A DNA stretch of 64,000 nt. Source: Lepeophtheirus salmonis (Eukaryota; Arthropoda; Copepoda; Siphonostomatoida; Caligidae). Below are positions 22,521 to 34,720 of this stretch, piece after piece (positions within the stretch are counted from its first letter, which is position 1; each line of letters starts with the position of its first letter). The DNA lies in contig NC_052140.2 of NCBI RefSeq assembly GCF_016086655.4, forward strand, positions 5,146,001 through 5,210,000. Reading direction: 5' to 3'. The notes beneath the pieces were generated by a model that saw only the letters and a program-made list of their open reading frames with translations, was not told the origin of the DNA and did no database searches. Made by a program: the position numbers and the translations under genes.

Positions 22521-23119
22521 TTGAGTTCTTTCATTTTTGTAAGACTTTCAACATATATAGATAGAACTTATACAATTTAAAAAAAGCAACAATTTTATAA
22601 TGGAAAAACTATGAAAATAAAAGTAATGAAGTAATAGACGGATTTTAGAAAATCATAACTTCATTCATATAGTTTAAAAATTAATGTTTCGTAGAAAATA
22701 TATTTACAAAAAAAAACTATATCAACGACGTAATGATTTATTAAAGCACATTCAACAACCTTGTTTATTATTTATTTTGAATATATTTTGCATTTGTTAC
22801 ACGATATTTAGTGAATTTAATTAATTGTTAATTGTTTTTTGTTTTTTTAATGGGATGACTAAGGCATACAACAGTTCTTAAAAAACTATTGTATTGTTAC
22901 TAATATTTTACCTAGTACATGCAATCTTATGAAAACTATTGTGTACTAATTTTATTCCCAAAATTTAGATAAGGTAATGAATGTTTGAAAGAAATTTTTA
23001 TCAAACATATAACTCAATATTTTTACTGTCTATAAGAATAATAAAGTATATTAAACTCAATTTGTTATGATTATTTATAAATTAGAATTTATTTCTTTGT
23101 TTTCTATTTATATAATACT

Positions 23120-23230
23120 TCTTAAAATGTTAATTGATATTTACGCAAGCAAAATGGATGAAATAGTTATAAAACTGATATAAAATTTTAATGATGTAAT
23201 TATTAAGTAATATATGAAGATTTGTGCGTT
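23120..23230. repeat. AT-rich dispersed repeat, second copy
   Basis: Partner of 9,270-9,362: shared AGCAAAATGGAT, AATAGTTA and TTTAATGATGTAATTATTAA. Confidence 0.45.
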
Positions 23231-24487
23231 TTGAATTGGATTTATTTAGTAAGTTATATCTCACAATTTATACATTGCATAAAAAAAGCTAAAAGTATGC
23301 TTAAAAATTAAACGTACCCTTTAAAAAAGTTCATTGACAGTTTTGTGTTTGATGAAACCATCTGTGTGTTCCAGAGTTCCAAAATGGAAGTAAAAAAAAA
23401 AGAAAATTTTATGCATTCTCCAGTATCACTACAATCAAGGTTAAAAAACCGTTTAGTATCATCTGAAATGGATAATTCTAAAAATGATAATTTTATTGTC
23501 AAAATATAAGAAAACGTTCAGAACTTATTACTTCACCTTTTATTATAATTGTTCAACTGCTGATCAATAAAATATTATTATTTTTTGTGGATGAGGCATT
23601 TTAGGCATTTAACTAACAACGTTAAAAAAGACAGTTAAAAAATATCATTAGTTTTTCAAAAAAAAGGAGGATCCTCATTTAAAAGAGAAAAAAAACAACT
23701 CAGATTTTTAATTATCTCTATCCACATTGGGATTGAGGCCTTGCACAATCCATTTTGCGTACGTTCTTTCAGTAGTTAAGGCTGCCTCTGTCGAAAAGTT
23801 CCAGAACTTTTTCTAAAATATATCTAATTAATAGTGGGAATTCTTTTATTCACCAATATACAGCCGCAGAAGATGTGCTACTGCAGTCCAAAAATAAATA
23901 TACATGTAGCCAAGCCAAAAAAAATCGTAGAGATGAAAGAAAAATCTTTTTATTATATATTAAATTTTTTTCCGCTTATTTATATCTTTGTATATATATT
24001 ACAAATATTCTAAAGAAAGGAACTAATAATAGAAGCTATTTTTACACCTTTTCATCTTCTAAAAATAGTTTTAGGATTGAAGGTAAAAAAGTGATTTTTT
24101 TTCTTGTCACGTTGCTACTTTTATTACCTCGCAACCCTTCCTCCAAAAATAAATATATAGAAACTATGGAACTCTTATAGATTCTAATAATATTACTATG
24201 TTATGACGTCACAAGTTTTTGATACATAGGTTTATTGAGGTAAAATTTGATTAGAACGTACATATTCATCTCCTCAAAAGAATGTTTTATTTAGAATATT
24301 CCTTATCGATATTCAGCACAATTTCATTTAAAATATATTCCCAACTCCATACCCAGTGACGTCATCAAAATTATTATGTGTTTTTCTACTGCTCATACAT
24401 TATTATGTAGCACCACACAAAAGTAAATTTTATATTTTGTTCTCAGCTGTAGATGGTTCTACATCTTTCCGTCTAATCAGTTTCTCA

Positions 24488-24513
24488 AATCCACGTTCGG
24501 CTGAACGTGGATT
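24488..24513. repeat. 11-bp hairpin
   Basis: AATCCACGTTC (24,488-24,498) and GAACGTGGATT (24,503-24,513) pair perfectly around a GGCT loop. It stands out by GC content. It lies inside a 63-codon frame with no recognised product. Function unknown. Confidence 0.75.
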
Positions 24514-26285
24514 GGTTGAATTAAAATCCGCTTCTTTTCAGCTATAAAATTTTTAGTAATATTAAAAGATAATTTCATAGTTTATTTTCTGTTTCTGGAT
24601 AAAATAACGTTAACAACGTAATAGAACTTGAATAAAGTAACACATAATCAGAAAAATCGATAGCTGACAATTACATGGAGTGCAAAATTTTATGTTATTG
24701 AAGTAACACCACGCCATCTTGAGCTATAGCTAACACGCTCGTGCAATGAACAAATTAATCAATATCAGCAAACCTTGATTAAAAATTGCAAAATTTACAA
24801 CAGCAAAGGTGTATTTATTTGTATGGATGTACAGAAAACCCCAGTCCCCTAACTAAGGGTTATATTGTATTCTTTCATCCTAAATTATCAACGATAATAT
24901 CTCAGTAAAAAGAAAAAGCCAAGTACATACCCAGGTTTATTGGTAGGTAATATATTTTTGTCAGATACTATTGATTTTTAAATCGTGGAATGTTAAGAAT
25001 TATATTGTTTTCTCTTTGTGTCTGTCAACATAATTTTTATTTATTCATATGTATATACAATGTAGATAGGAAATGAACATTCCTTGACAAACATATTATC
25101 TATGTATAAATTATATATAGATGTTATACAGTATATTAATGAATTATTATTGTCAAGTTAGGCATTGGATACCCTGACTTAGTTGAGTACAACACATGTA
25201 ACCTATTTCCAATTAAATGTTCTTATACCTCTAAGTAAATAAATCGTTACTTCTTCCATCAATAAATAATTCAAAGATATATTAAAGTCTCGAAATTTGA
25301 AAAAGCTATAATGAATGACGTACCAGCTCGTGCAAATGTTTGAGACTAAATGAACGAATGAAACAATGATGTTCAGTGATCGGAATCAAATTTTTTCATG
25401 GATTTAATTGCATTTTAATGCATATTTTTCAGAGAGATTTTGTGGGATTTTTTTGTTGATTCAATTGAGCCTAAAATAAAGTCTGTTTGAAGTAGGTTTT
25501 GTTTAGAATCGACCACCAAATCAGTGAACTGCAGTCAAAATGGTTTGACGCACATATAGTCCCAAAAAAATTGTAGCCGTCGTTGGGCTCAATATGACTG
25601 CATGTTTCAGCATGCCAATAATATTGGCAAAAGGACGTCCAGAGCTTTTGGAAATAGAGTTCTGCGTCCAAATCTTAGCTGAATTATTTACCAAGGATAT
25701 GCATAAATGCATCATCGTACCAATATTTAGATAACCTGAAGTCTACCATCTCCACGATCTGAGTCACGTGTATACGAGTATAATTTTGGAATGGACCAAT
25801 AGACAATTTAATCTTAAGAACTATGCATATTATAATCTTCAAATCTTCAACAATTTCACCTTTCTAAATCAGAGGTTCTATAAGGTGTTTAAAATGGGTT
25901 TTGATCGTATGAAAGTCATGATCAATTCAGTTTTAAAAGTACGATTTTTTTTTGTTTTCCCCAAACAAAACAAATTTCAAATCAATAAAATTCATTATTT
26001 TGAAAGGGGTAATTGTTGAAATAGGAAGATTATAATATGTAAAGTTCTAAGAATAAATTGCCTGACCACAATATTAACCCACCTAAATATGATTTTAAAG
26101 TGATTCTAGCTCCCTAAGAAGGGCCTTTTTTTTCACATATCTACTCATTCGCATGTTTGTTAAATTCAAGTAAATATAATTCCAATTTTATAAAATGAAA
26201 TGTTTAATTATTTTGCCATGAATAGTAACTATTGAATGTTTATGAATTGATTAATATTCCTGACTCTATAACTAGCGATAAAAAT
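24514..26285. other. no gene seen
   Basis: AT-rich. Two overlapping minus-strand frames at 25,471-25,715 (64-66 codons) show no family motif I can name. A CAGCAAA/AACTTGTT-like patch near 24,790 is not repeated enough to call. Confidence 0.4.
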
Positions 26286-26620
26286 TGTGTGTATTTTGGG
26301 CATGTTAAAGAAATGGTAACCTTGACAATTTTAATAATGGTATGGAGATGAGCAGCTTAGCTATTATGAAATTTCATTAGATCAGCTATAATCAGCACTT
26401 TTAAGAAGGGAGGAGGGCAGAAGGAAATTGGCAAGAATTACTCCGATGTCGATCCTCAGTTCTACACAGAGTCCTACAAGGATTTACAATTATATTTCCT
26501 CTGTCTTTTATGAGTACACACGGTTGTTCAATAAAATTTTGAATATCATTGAATTTAGTAGGAAAGGAAGTTCACTACAGAGGAGTAAAATAATATTGTC
26601 ATCAGTTCAGAAAAAGAAAA
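26285..26620 (-). repeat. dispersed repeat R1, reverse copy
   Basis: Reverse-oriented R1: TGTATTTTGGGCATGTTAA, GGTAACCTTGACAATTTT, GAGCAGCTTAGCTATTATG, CATTAGATCAGCTATAATC, AATTACTCCGATGTCGATCC and TTTTATGAGTACAC. A 76-codon frame (26,428-26,658) lies within it and is judged a by-product. Confidence 0.65.
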
Positions 26621-26639
26621 TTAACTTTCAGATTTCCAG

Positions 26640-27488
26640 TTCCAAAAAAACGGACTAGCTTATAAATACACACGATTTACATCACTATCAAGATGTGTTT
26701 GCCATTAGACGAAAGACTTGCACTACACAAGATATACAAGTCCTTGCGAAAAATAATAATAAAATGTTCATCCAATAAATCCAAAGATCTACAGCTGACG
26801 ACAAAATACGTATTTTTGTGTTAGCGAGGTAACGACGTGATTTATAACACTCAAATATTGCAATTCGTGACAAATAGTTTGTCGATGTATCTCTTAAAAT
26901 TGGAGACAAATGAATGATATTTAAATTTAAATAATATTGCATCATGAATCATTATTGGATTTTTTTTTTTCAGCAAAGTGTCTTCCATCCAAAATATAAA
27001 TATAAACTTTTAAGATGCCACCGTAAGGTTTAGCCAGACACGTTCTCTTAAACATTCATATTTTCTTAGTTCAAGTAGTCACGCAGTTCCAAAATGAGTA
27101 CTCCGAAGACAAACATTGTTTTATATATAACATTTAATTAAGATATGGGCTAATTTGAATGAAGATTGTTGAAACATTGTTTGATTTTAATAAATTATGT
27201 TAAATATAGAAATATTTATGTTCCTAATAGTTAGGTCTTATATACTTTTTTAAAGTAAATAAATTCCTATATATATCATATATATTCCATGTGATATGTA
27301 AATGATGTCTTCTATCTTTCACCCATTTACTTTCTTTGATGGTTTTAGAAATACGGGTTTTATATAATAATAATAAAGAAAAATAATTTATATTCAAGGT
27401 AGTAGTTTGGAATAGACAAATATTTGACTATATTGTTAACCCTTTATTAAAGGGACAAACTAAGAAAGTTTTATTAGTATTTCATATA
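26640..27488. other. short repeat matches, no gene
   Basis: Near 26,665-26,700 ACATCACTATCAAGATGTG then TTTGCC resembles the R1 right end joined to the GTGTCTG repeat. Near 26,820 GTTAGCGAGGTAACGACGTG matches 31,006 (GTTAGTGAGGTAACGCCGTG). No coding content seen. Confidence 0.35.
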
Positions 27489-28853
27489 TACAGGGTGAGA
27501 CAAAAAAAAAATTCCAAAAGGGTATACAACAAGTTTGATAAATTTAAAAACTATATTTGGAATTCATATTGTTTGTACAAATATACAGTTTTGCCTTACA
27601 CAGTTTTAAATATCATATTACAAAGCTAACGTTCCACATTTCCCATACGCAAATTTTGGTATTTTAATACTAAGTAATTTTTTTAAATTTTTTGTTTATC
27701 TTTAAATAACTTCCATGAAGAGGTTTTAAAGAGATTTATACAAAAATATGCTAAATTTGACACAAATAAATATTTTATCTTATAATTGAGGATGAGTTGT
27801 TGATAAAATAATTAATTAAAGGATTTTTTTCAAATTTCATAAAAATGTTGGTATTTTCGGTTTACCAATCTGGTTTTAATTTAAGGAATAGTATAAATTT
27901 ATAATTTTGAAAAACATCAAATCTAATGACATTAAATTTATTTCTCTATCATCATTATCCGTAGAATTATTTGAGTTCAAAGAATTTTACAAGTTTTAAA
28001 TTATTAAAAAATACCATGCTCATCCTGCAACTATTTTTAGAGTCTGATTGCCAAGCATTTTAAAGAAAAAGTTATGTTTTTAAGTTTAACTTTTGTTTGT
28101 ATATATCGTGCACAAGTTGCAACCAAAAAATGACAAAAAAAATTATAAATGAAGGATTCAGTGTATGTGTAATTTCGATTTGAAAATATCTTAATATTTA
28201 TTTAATGGACGACATGTGAATGTTGTTATTTTTGTATGAAAAATTTCATTGGGTAGAGCGCGAAATTTTGACTCGAGACTTTACTACACAATTAGTGTTG
28301 GATGGGACCTAGCACTGATTTTCTAATCTCCCCTCCCCTTTCTGTCTTTTTTTTTTTATCAGTGTGATATTACAAGCCATTTAATGATCATGAGGAACGA
28401 TACGTCGGTCTTTCAGTCCTAAAGTAATGCTATATATTTATTTTTTTCACTCTTAGCTTGGGTTTAAGAATATTAAAACAAGGAGTATAATGAAATTTCA
28501 AGTTAACATTAGTTCATAGCAGTGGTTGCGTGACTTTAATATTTTAATACTTAATCCAGACGAATGCTACTCAAAGATTAACGGGATTTATTAATATAAC
28601 TGGTAGTTTGTAGCTTTAAGTCATCATTTGATTCGTTAGATTTAAAAAGTTCACATGCTATCGATGAAAATATATAACACATGAGTTTTTTTTAAAAATT
28701 AATCTCATTTTCAGTTAGTACCAACCTTCAATCGTGTTTCTAAAAAATACTTGACGGAAAAAAAATTATTGTAACAATGTTTGTTCAAATATCGATCAAA
28801 ATGACGTGTCTCACAAAGAAACAATAATAAAAAAATAAGGATCACCCATATAT
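27489..28853. mobile_element. possible mariner-type element bounded by CAGGGTGA / TCACCCA ends
   Basis: The left end is TATA followed by CAGGGTGAGACAAAAAA at 27,489. The right end near 28,850 reads AAGGATCACCCATATATA. The ends are only loosely inverted copies and the interior carries no recognisable transposase, so this may be two unrelated ends. Near 28,705 a block TCATTTTCAGTTAGTACCAA also occurs at 53,970. Confidence 0.25.
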
Positions 28854-28914
28854 ATAATAGGTTTGAAAAGTATAATTTCGTATTTCAATATTTTAGAAGA
28901 AGTGTTACAATCAT

Positions 28915-29210
28915 TCTATAAGTCAAGTAGGCTCTGTTCCCTTTCCATAACTTGTTGTCAACGAGAATCCAACTTCATAATGTCCTTCTAGTAAATCCCT
29001 TCTCCCTATTGCCAAAAAACTCGTACAACCAATTTTCAAATGCCTCTATTGAGGGGAAGTGTGTTGATCATAGACAGGAAGAGGCGGTAGTCACATGGTG
29101 ACAGGTTCGTACGGAATTTTCCATCGGAGCTCTTGGAAATTCTGGTGCATTATCAATGATGTGTGTGGTATGGTATTACAGTGATGAAGTCTTTTTGTCT
29201 CTTATTCTCT
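28915..29210 (-). mobile_element. mariner transposase C-terminal fragment
   Basis: The minus strand reads HIIDNAPEFPRA (the HDNAP motif with the second catalytic Asp), then LSPCDYRLFLSM (the SPxDYxLF motif with the third), and after a frame change FFGNREKGFTRR with a W and NKLW tail, as in SETMAR-type mariner C-termini. The spacing between the two motifs is shorter than usual, implying a deletion. Stops and frameshifts are present. Inactive. Confidence 0.65.
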
Positions 29211-29214
29211 AATG

Positions 29215-29999
29215 CTGACTGCTTCAGTTCGATCGCCGCTTCAAACGGTCGAGTGTTTCATAGTAGATGGGAAATACGGAGTTACTTTTCCCCCAATCTA
29301 ATATATAAATAAAAAATAAGTCTTAATAAATAAATGTTTCTCGTACATGAATAAGAGCTCGTGGCATTCATATTAATGTGGAACTTTTTTTTTTTTATCT
29401 TATATTTTACACTAGAACATTACAACAGTCCCTCAGGGGAGCATTTTTCATGTTTATCTAGAACTTTCTTTCTATTGATGGAGGATTCTACTTCATATCC
29501 TTTTTATATATAGTTTTAACACAGCTACCACACATTTCCCCCTTATTTGGAAAATAATATAATAACATCTCTCTAGAGAGCCGCAACACTTTTTATTTGC
29601 GAAGATACAATTAATATCTTGTTACATTTGTTGTAGGTATATCCTCAACGATAGTAACTCTTTTTCATCAATTTAAGGGTCGTGTTGTAATATTTAAAAA
29701 AAAAACTCTCCTGACTATTCAAATGTAAGCTTTTATGGAAAAACATTACACACAAGCCCCTTCGTCTATAATGGAACACTCTTTAAATTCTGCGCATTTG
29801 TCATATTGTGTTGTTTAATTCATATAACTCATTGTAAACAATTGTCTAAAGAAACTGTGAACAAAAAATTCAAACAAGAAATAAGAGTGTCATAACTAAT
29901 GACATGGAAAAATGCAGAGAAGTAATTATGTAGGTATACATAAATGTGTGGAAAATTACTATTAGAGAGGTGTAAATTGTTGTGTTGTAACCACTCTAC
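29215..29999. other. no gene seen
   Basis: AT-rich, with a GC-richer edge at 29,220-29,290 that may still belong to the mariner relic. Nothing else recognised. Confidence 0.4.
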
Positions 30000-30370
30000 T
30001 GGGTGACTGCAAGAGGAACATCAATAAGTTAAGGCAGTTAAAGACACCGTTTAAGGCAAAAGAAGCCTTTCCCTATCATGCACAGCTTGGTGAAGCTTAA
30101 TCCTCAATGCCTGCAACCTCGCCAGGGCTTGAAGCCTTTGGATGACTCGGTGCAAAATCATCCGCTAGAAAAGCAGGACATTTGACAACCCTACAGCCTT
30201 GACTTGTCCCCCTGCACTTTGGTATTTTTGGGCCCAAGCTTTAGGAAGTCCACTACACAACGAAGGACCAATTATTAGATTGTCATCATCACTACTTTTG
30301 AGCTTGAGCTTTTACAAAGTTCTACGCCAGGCTGGAACTGGTCATTAAGGCGAAAGGCGGTATTTTAGAT
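30000..30370 (+). mobile_element. mariner-like transposase C-terminal relic
   Basis: The plus strand at about 30,190 reads PYSLDLSPCTLVFLGP, a decayed PYSPDLNPLDFxxWG motif in which the last catalytic acid is lost. About 120 bases on, FYARLELVIKAKGGILDG matches the family ending (F.RLEAVIKAKGGHI). GC content is higher than the neighbourhood. No terminal repeats found. Confidence 0.55.
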
Positions 30371-32214
30371 GGATGAGCTTGTATATAAACTAATTGTATA
30401 CAAGTTGTGATTCTGTACAAGTTTCAACTTGTATAAGCGAATTCTACAAGCTACAACCAACAAACAGGATGAATAATTTTAACTAAATGACTCACAGTAC
30501 TTTGGATTAATGATAGAACAGATCGACATTTTCTCGGTTATAGTTTGATTCAAATCTTTAGACGTAAATAATTGAGTAAATTTCGGGTACCCAAACTTTC
30601 GGATCCAGATCCAAAATCAAAACTAGACGTATCCATGCCTCGAATTTTATGAGCATTTGATCCAAAGGTAAGATGTAAATAAAATAGGATTAAAGTTACA
30701 TTTTTACGGAGTACTGATGCCGAAACAATGAATACCCCAATGGTATTAATATTAGAGCATAAATATTAGTTATTATTAGAATTAGGGTTATAATCATATT
30801 GGACACTTCTATACCATTATTATATCTTGAAACCTCTCACCCATAGAAAAACATAAGGAAATCCCAAAATCAGGTGTTATCAACTATAAAACTATTATTA
30901 ATTAATTATTGATAATTTTTCACAGCTTAATAAAAACTAACTCAATGTTGGGAACACTTATTGGATGAAAAGAGCAAGAAAGAACTAAATACATTGTACA
31001 TTTTGTTGTTAGTGAGGTAACGCCGTGTGGACTGTGGAGTAACCACGCGATGTAACTGTATGTAGCCCCCCTACACACACAAATTAAGGAATTTTTGTTT
31101 TTTACTTGATTTTTTATTTTGGTTAGGATACAAAATCCCATACCCCACCCCACAAATAAATATATATATATGTATATATAATTCGGCGGACGCCCCTGGT
31201 TTGTGTATATGTGGCTCCGAGCACTTATTAAGATAGTAGATAGAGATGCTACGTTTGATTAAGAATTGCATAACTAGAATTTAAGTACTAAGCATTACTA
31301 TAAGATTTTTGAGATTTGGAAAATCCCTCGGATTTATTTTATATGTAGTCAAAGTTTGAGTACCCGTAGATATTTTCAGATACTACCATTTTTTTAACTA
31401 TAGCCCGGTACTTTGGATCCGACTCCTAAGCCAGTTCTATCTTTACTTGGAGATAATGCAATAATTAAATCTTTGAGGTACGATCGATTTAGTAATGGTG
31501 TAATTAAAATATGCATTTTGAAGATTAAGAAATTGCAACTTTACAATGCCCAAAAAAACTATAACAAAAACTCTAACTATACTCTTCTTTTCACTCTCGT
31601 CATTGTTAGGTGTATGATTTTGTACCAAATAATTATAGTTTTATTACCCTCCAGCTCAAAAAAAAATCAAATTCCTCGTAATATTTAGTTGAGGTTGTAA
31701 GAATGGGTAAATTTAGTTTGCACCCATTTTTTTTTTTTTTTTTTTAATTTGTTTAAAATATGAGGACGAGGGAGTGGGTTCCAAAAGTGTTTTGTTTATT
31801 TGTTGTGTTTTTTTTCTTCTTCATAGAATTGATATCTTTTGTGCAGAAGACTAATTCAATTCACTCAATCGTAAAGACTAGATCTCTCTACTGGACTATT
31901 GATTAAGTATTGATAATGATTAGTAATTCATCACTATGTTCACTCCTGAAGCATAAAGATGAAACTAATATAAAATTGAGGAGAATATATGGAAATTGTT
32001 TTTATTTTTTCAAAACTATTTGAACATCATTGTGAGTAAACAAAAAAAATATTGGGTGTAGTAAAAAGAATTTCATCATTTTTCCAATAGATTGCTCATA
32101 ATGTGTACCTTGTGTTAAGTGATCGGTTTAGATTAGATGCGTTAGTAAGATAAGATTTTGTATTAATTTTTATTTTTTGATATTTTTGTGACTGTATCTC
32201 AGTATTGTTTGAGT
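30371..32214. other. no gene seen
   Basis: Includes repeated ACAAGTT/CAACTTG text at 30,395-30,450, a 31,003 copy of the GTGAGGTAACGCCGTG repeat, TA microsatellite at about 31,158-31,175 and a T run near 31,726. Overlapping small frames at 30,920-31,690 have no recognisable product. Confidence 0.4.
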
Positions 32215-32465
32215 GCGCGTCAAAAATGCACATCATTAAAAAAAATCCGCCAGATTATACTTAAGACGAAAATGCAAGCTAGGAGGCTACAAATGAGCAT
32301 TGAGTTTATGGTCCTAATTCTATAACAGCCAATCGCGTGCCATTTTGGTTTTCTTGGATTGTGTTCCAGTAATTTTGATGTCAAAGATACACCAGGCACT
32401 AGAAGGCCAATTTTCAAAAATATGGATAAATAATGATAATCGTCGAGCACTGTTTTGAATGCTAG
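32215..32465 (+). mobile_element. mariner transposase N-terminal fragment
   Basis: The plus strand reads KKIRQIILKTKMQARR, then SIEFMVLI, and after a frame change SSNFDVKDTPGTRRPIFKNM then DK, matching the SETMAR-type N-terminus (EKIRxILxFF..KGxNASQAAE.., then RSGxFDVKDAPRTGRPxVENVDK). The DNA is homologous to 57,560-57,700 read on the opposite strand. The catalytic domain is absent. Confidence 0.6.
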
Positions 32466-33059
32466 GAGATAAACATTTCTATTTCTACACCTTTAATGTT
32501 AAGCTTATGGTCAATACTGCAATTGATAGCCATAATTGACAATATTGAAAATAAATAAAGTTTTACTGAATTGGTGAACCTCCAATATAAAGGCAATTTT
32601 CCTTAAATTTGGTATGGAATAGTCACTTATGGTATTACAAATTTCCCCCTACACGCAATCCTGGGCTTTTTCAACCCACTCATATATACATATTTCCCTA
32701 TTGCCTAATACGCCCTCTCCTCTTGGGACTTACATACTTATTTTCTTATAACTTTCATTTATTGGAACAGATTCATTTTATATAACATAACCTTTGTTAT
32801 ATAAAAGATATTAGGGAGGGGAGATTAAAAAGTAAAAATCAATATTATTAATAAGCTTCTGTAGTGTATGAGTGAAGCTTAACAGAGTAAGTCTTACAGG
32901 ATTTATTGACATGGGATTATTTTGTGATTCAATTATAATTTGAATAAAAGCAAGTCACATCTATGTAGCATCTGTTAAAAGTTACTCAACCAAGCTTCAG
33001 CCCTTTTGGACGTGTAGTTGTTATATAACAGTTGTTTGTATGAGTTGATGTGAATGTTT

Positions 33060-33420
33060 TTGTGAAATAAAAATTCGAAGTTTTGATTTTAAATTTCAAC
33101 ATAGTCTCCTTGTAACTCTTCACCCATTTCCAAACATAGTTACAAAGGGGATGGGTTACACAGATGAGAGCATCGCGGGGAAAAGTCTATTTGAGTTACA
33201 TATAGACTTTGTTGAAAAAAAAATAATTCACATTTTTTTTTTATATAAAAAAAGACACATCACCTCCACTCAAACGACAGTTACAAAGCAACTGCGAGTC
33301 CAAAATGTCTGAAACTTTGGTAACTGTCAACAGATGCTAGTTAGATACAAAATCTTTTATTTAGGAGCTCTGCCATCTTCACGTTGAGGTCGGAAACTTT
33401 TTAGACCACCTTCGTCATAA
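33060..33420 (-). mobile_element. internally deleted mariner: C-terminal tail plus 5' end
   Basis: On the minus strand 33,130-33,085 reads EELQGDYVEI then a stop, the usual ending of mariner transposases (GDYVE). At 33,420-33,285 lies a mariner-type 5' end (ACGAAGGTGGTCTAAAAAG then TTTCCGACCTC) matching 7,090-7,243. Together they look like one minus-strand element whose centre is deleted. A 3' terminal repeat near 33,050 was not found. Confidence 0.5.
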
Positions 33421-33719
33421 TAATAATAATGGACTTCCCAATTGCTAGTAGAACCTATGTATTCCAATATGTCAACTTGAAGTATCAAGTAGCATTTACA
33501 AAAGTATAAAATATTCCAATCTGTAGTATTAGTTTACATAACATGAATATAACCAACCCCATGTGTGAGCGTTATTTAATCTTAATAACTAGTTATAAAT
33601 ATGGATTGACTAATCATATTTATAAATTAACATATATTCTTGTTCTAATTTACTCTATTAATAGAGCAAAGTTTGTCTGCCTGTAAGAATAACACTCACG
33701 CTATGTCCAAAATATATGT

Positions 33720-34040
33720 ATATCATAAATATATTTTGATCTAAGAAATAACAATTGTGTCGTATTAATAAATTAATACAGGCGACTACACATAGCATCG
33801 AACGTGTATACAGAGTGCACTGTATATAGTGATCCCTGATGTATTTCATATATATATATTGTCGATCTAATAAATAGCAATATAGTCGTATAATGAAATA
33901 TTGCAGGTGTCTGCATGGAGCATTGGATGTAACTAGTGACCTCTGATGTATATCATATGCATCTTTTTGATCTAAGAAATAATAATGTGTTCGTATTAAT
34001 ATAATAGCGGGTGCATGTTATATCAAACATTCTGCACTGT
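33720..34040 (+). repeat. satellite-like tandem repeat, ~110 bp unit
   Basis: About 2.7 imperfect units. Each begins ATCAT, followed by a GATCTAA(G/T)AAATA block, then a GTCGTAT-like block, a GCAGGTG/GCGGGTG-like block and CCTGATGTAT. Unit starts are near 33,722, 33,843 and 33,953. Fragments recur at 19,585 (reverse) and 63,558. Confidence 0.6.
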
Positions 34041-34072
34041 TTCTGTTTGTTATTTATAATTTTCTCTATGTA

Positions 34073-34718
34073 CAGAGTGCTCCTGATAAATTGGGAAAAT
34101 CATTAATCCTTTATAACGAATGAACTAGATGGGGTAGAACCATTTTTTTACTATTTTAAAGCTACAATGAATGACATTCAATTGTTTATAATTAGATTAA
34201 CCTCTCTCGATAACCTTAGCTACACGGCGCCAGAAGCCTTGGCAGGGCTGAGCAACCTCTTGCAGATCCAACTTTGCCACTGTACCGGTTCTGGTTTTGC
34301 ACTTTTAATTTACGTAACCTGGATGGATGAAGTAGCGCAATTACACCTTCCAACAAAGCAGTGGATCTCCCCACAAGCCCAAAAAAGTGAAGAAGGCCTT
34401 GGCCACCAAATGACATCACATTTGGAGCCCGTATTTTCGGCCTGAAAACATTCAGGACATAAACTTATGCTTTTTCTATCTCTGGGGAAGGATCGAGCAT
34501 TATGCCTGTCTATGTATAATTCGTCTGTGGATGCCCTGAAAAAGTCCACTATCCTTATAATGACAAAGCTGGATCCGCACGACTTCATCCGGGCTTGCCA
34601 AAGCTTCTAAGGTCATGTATCCAACGTTATCGTGAGAGGCAGATTTCGTTATAAATATTTGAATGTCATTAAATTTAAGCCTCTCAACATATTCCCAATT
34701 TATCCGGTCCACTTTGTG
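34073..34718. mobile_element. 646-bp element with long terminal inverted repeats, TA flanks
   Basis: The left end CAGAGTGCTCCTGATAAATT (then GGGAA) and the right end, reverse-complemented, CACAAAGTGGACCGGATAAA (then TTGGGAA), are inverted copies, each preceded by TA. Further in, a second inverted pair about 110 bases long (34,167-34,280 against 34,560-34,680) encodes similar peptides on both strands: NDIQLFIIRLTSLDN, EALAGL and IQLCH against NDIQIFITKSASHDN, LEALAS and IQLCH. The half near 62,904-63,060 is homologous to the left arm. TA duplication and CAG ends indicate Tc1/mariner ancestry. No catalytic domain; non-autonomous foldback-like derivative. Confidence 0.65.
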
Positions 34719-34720
34719 TA

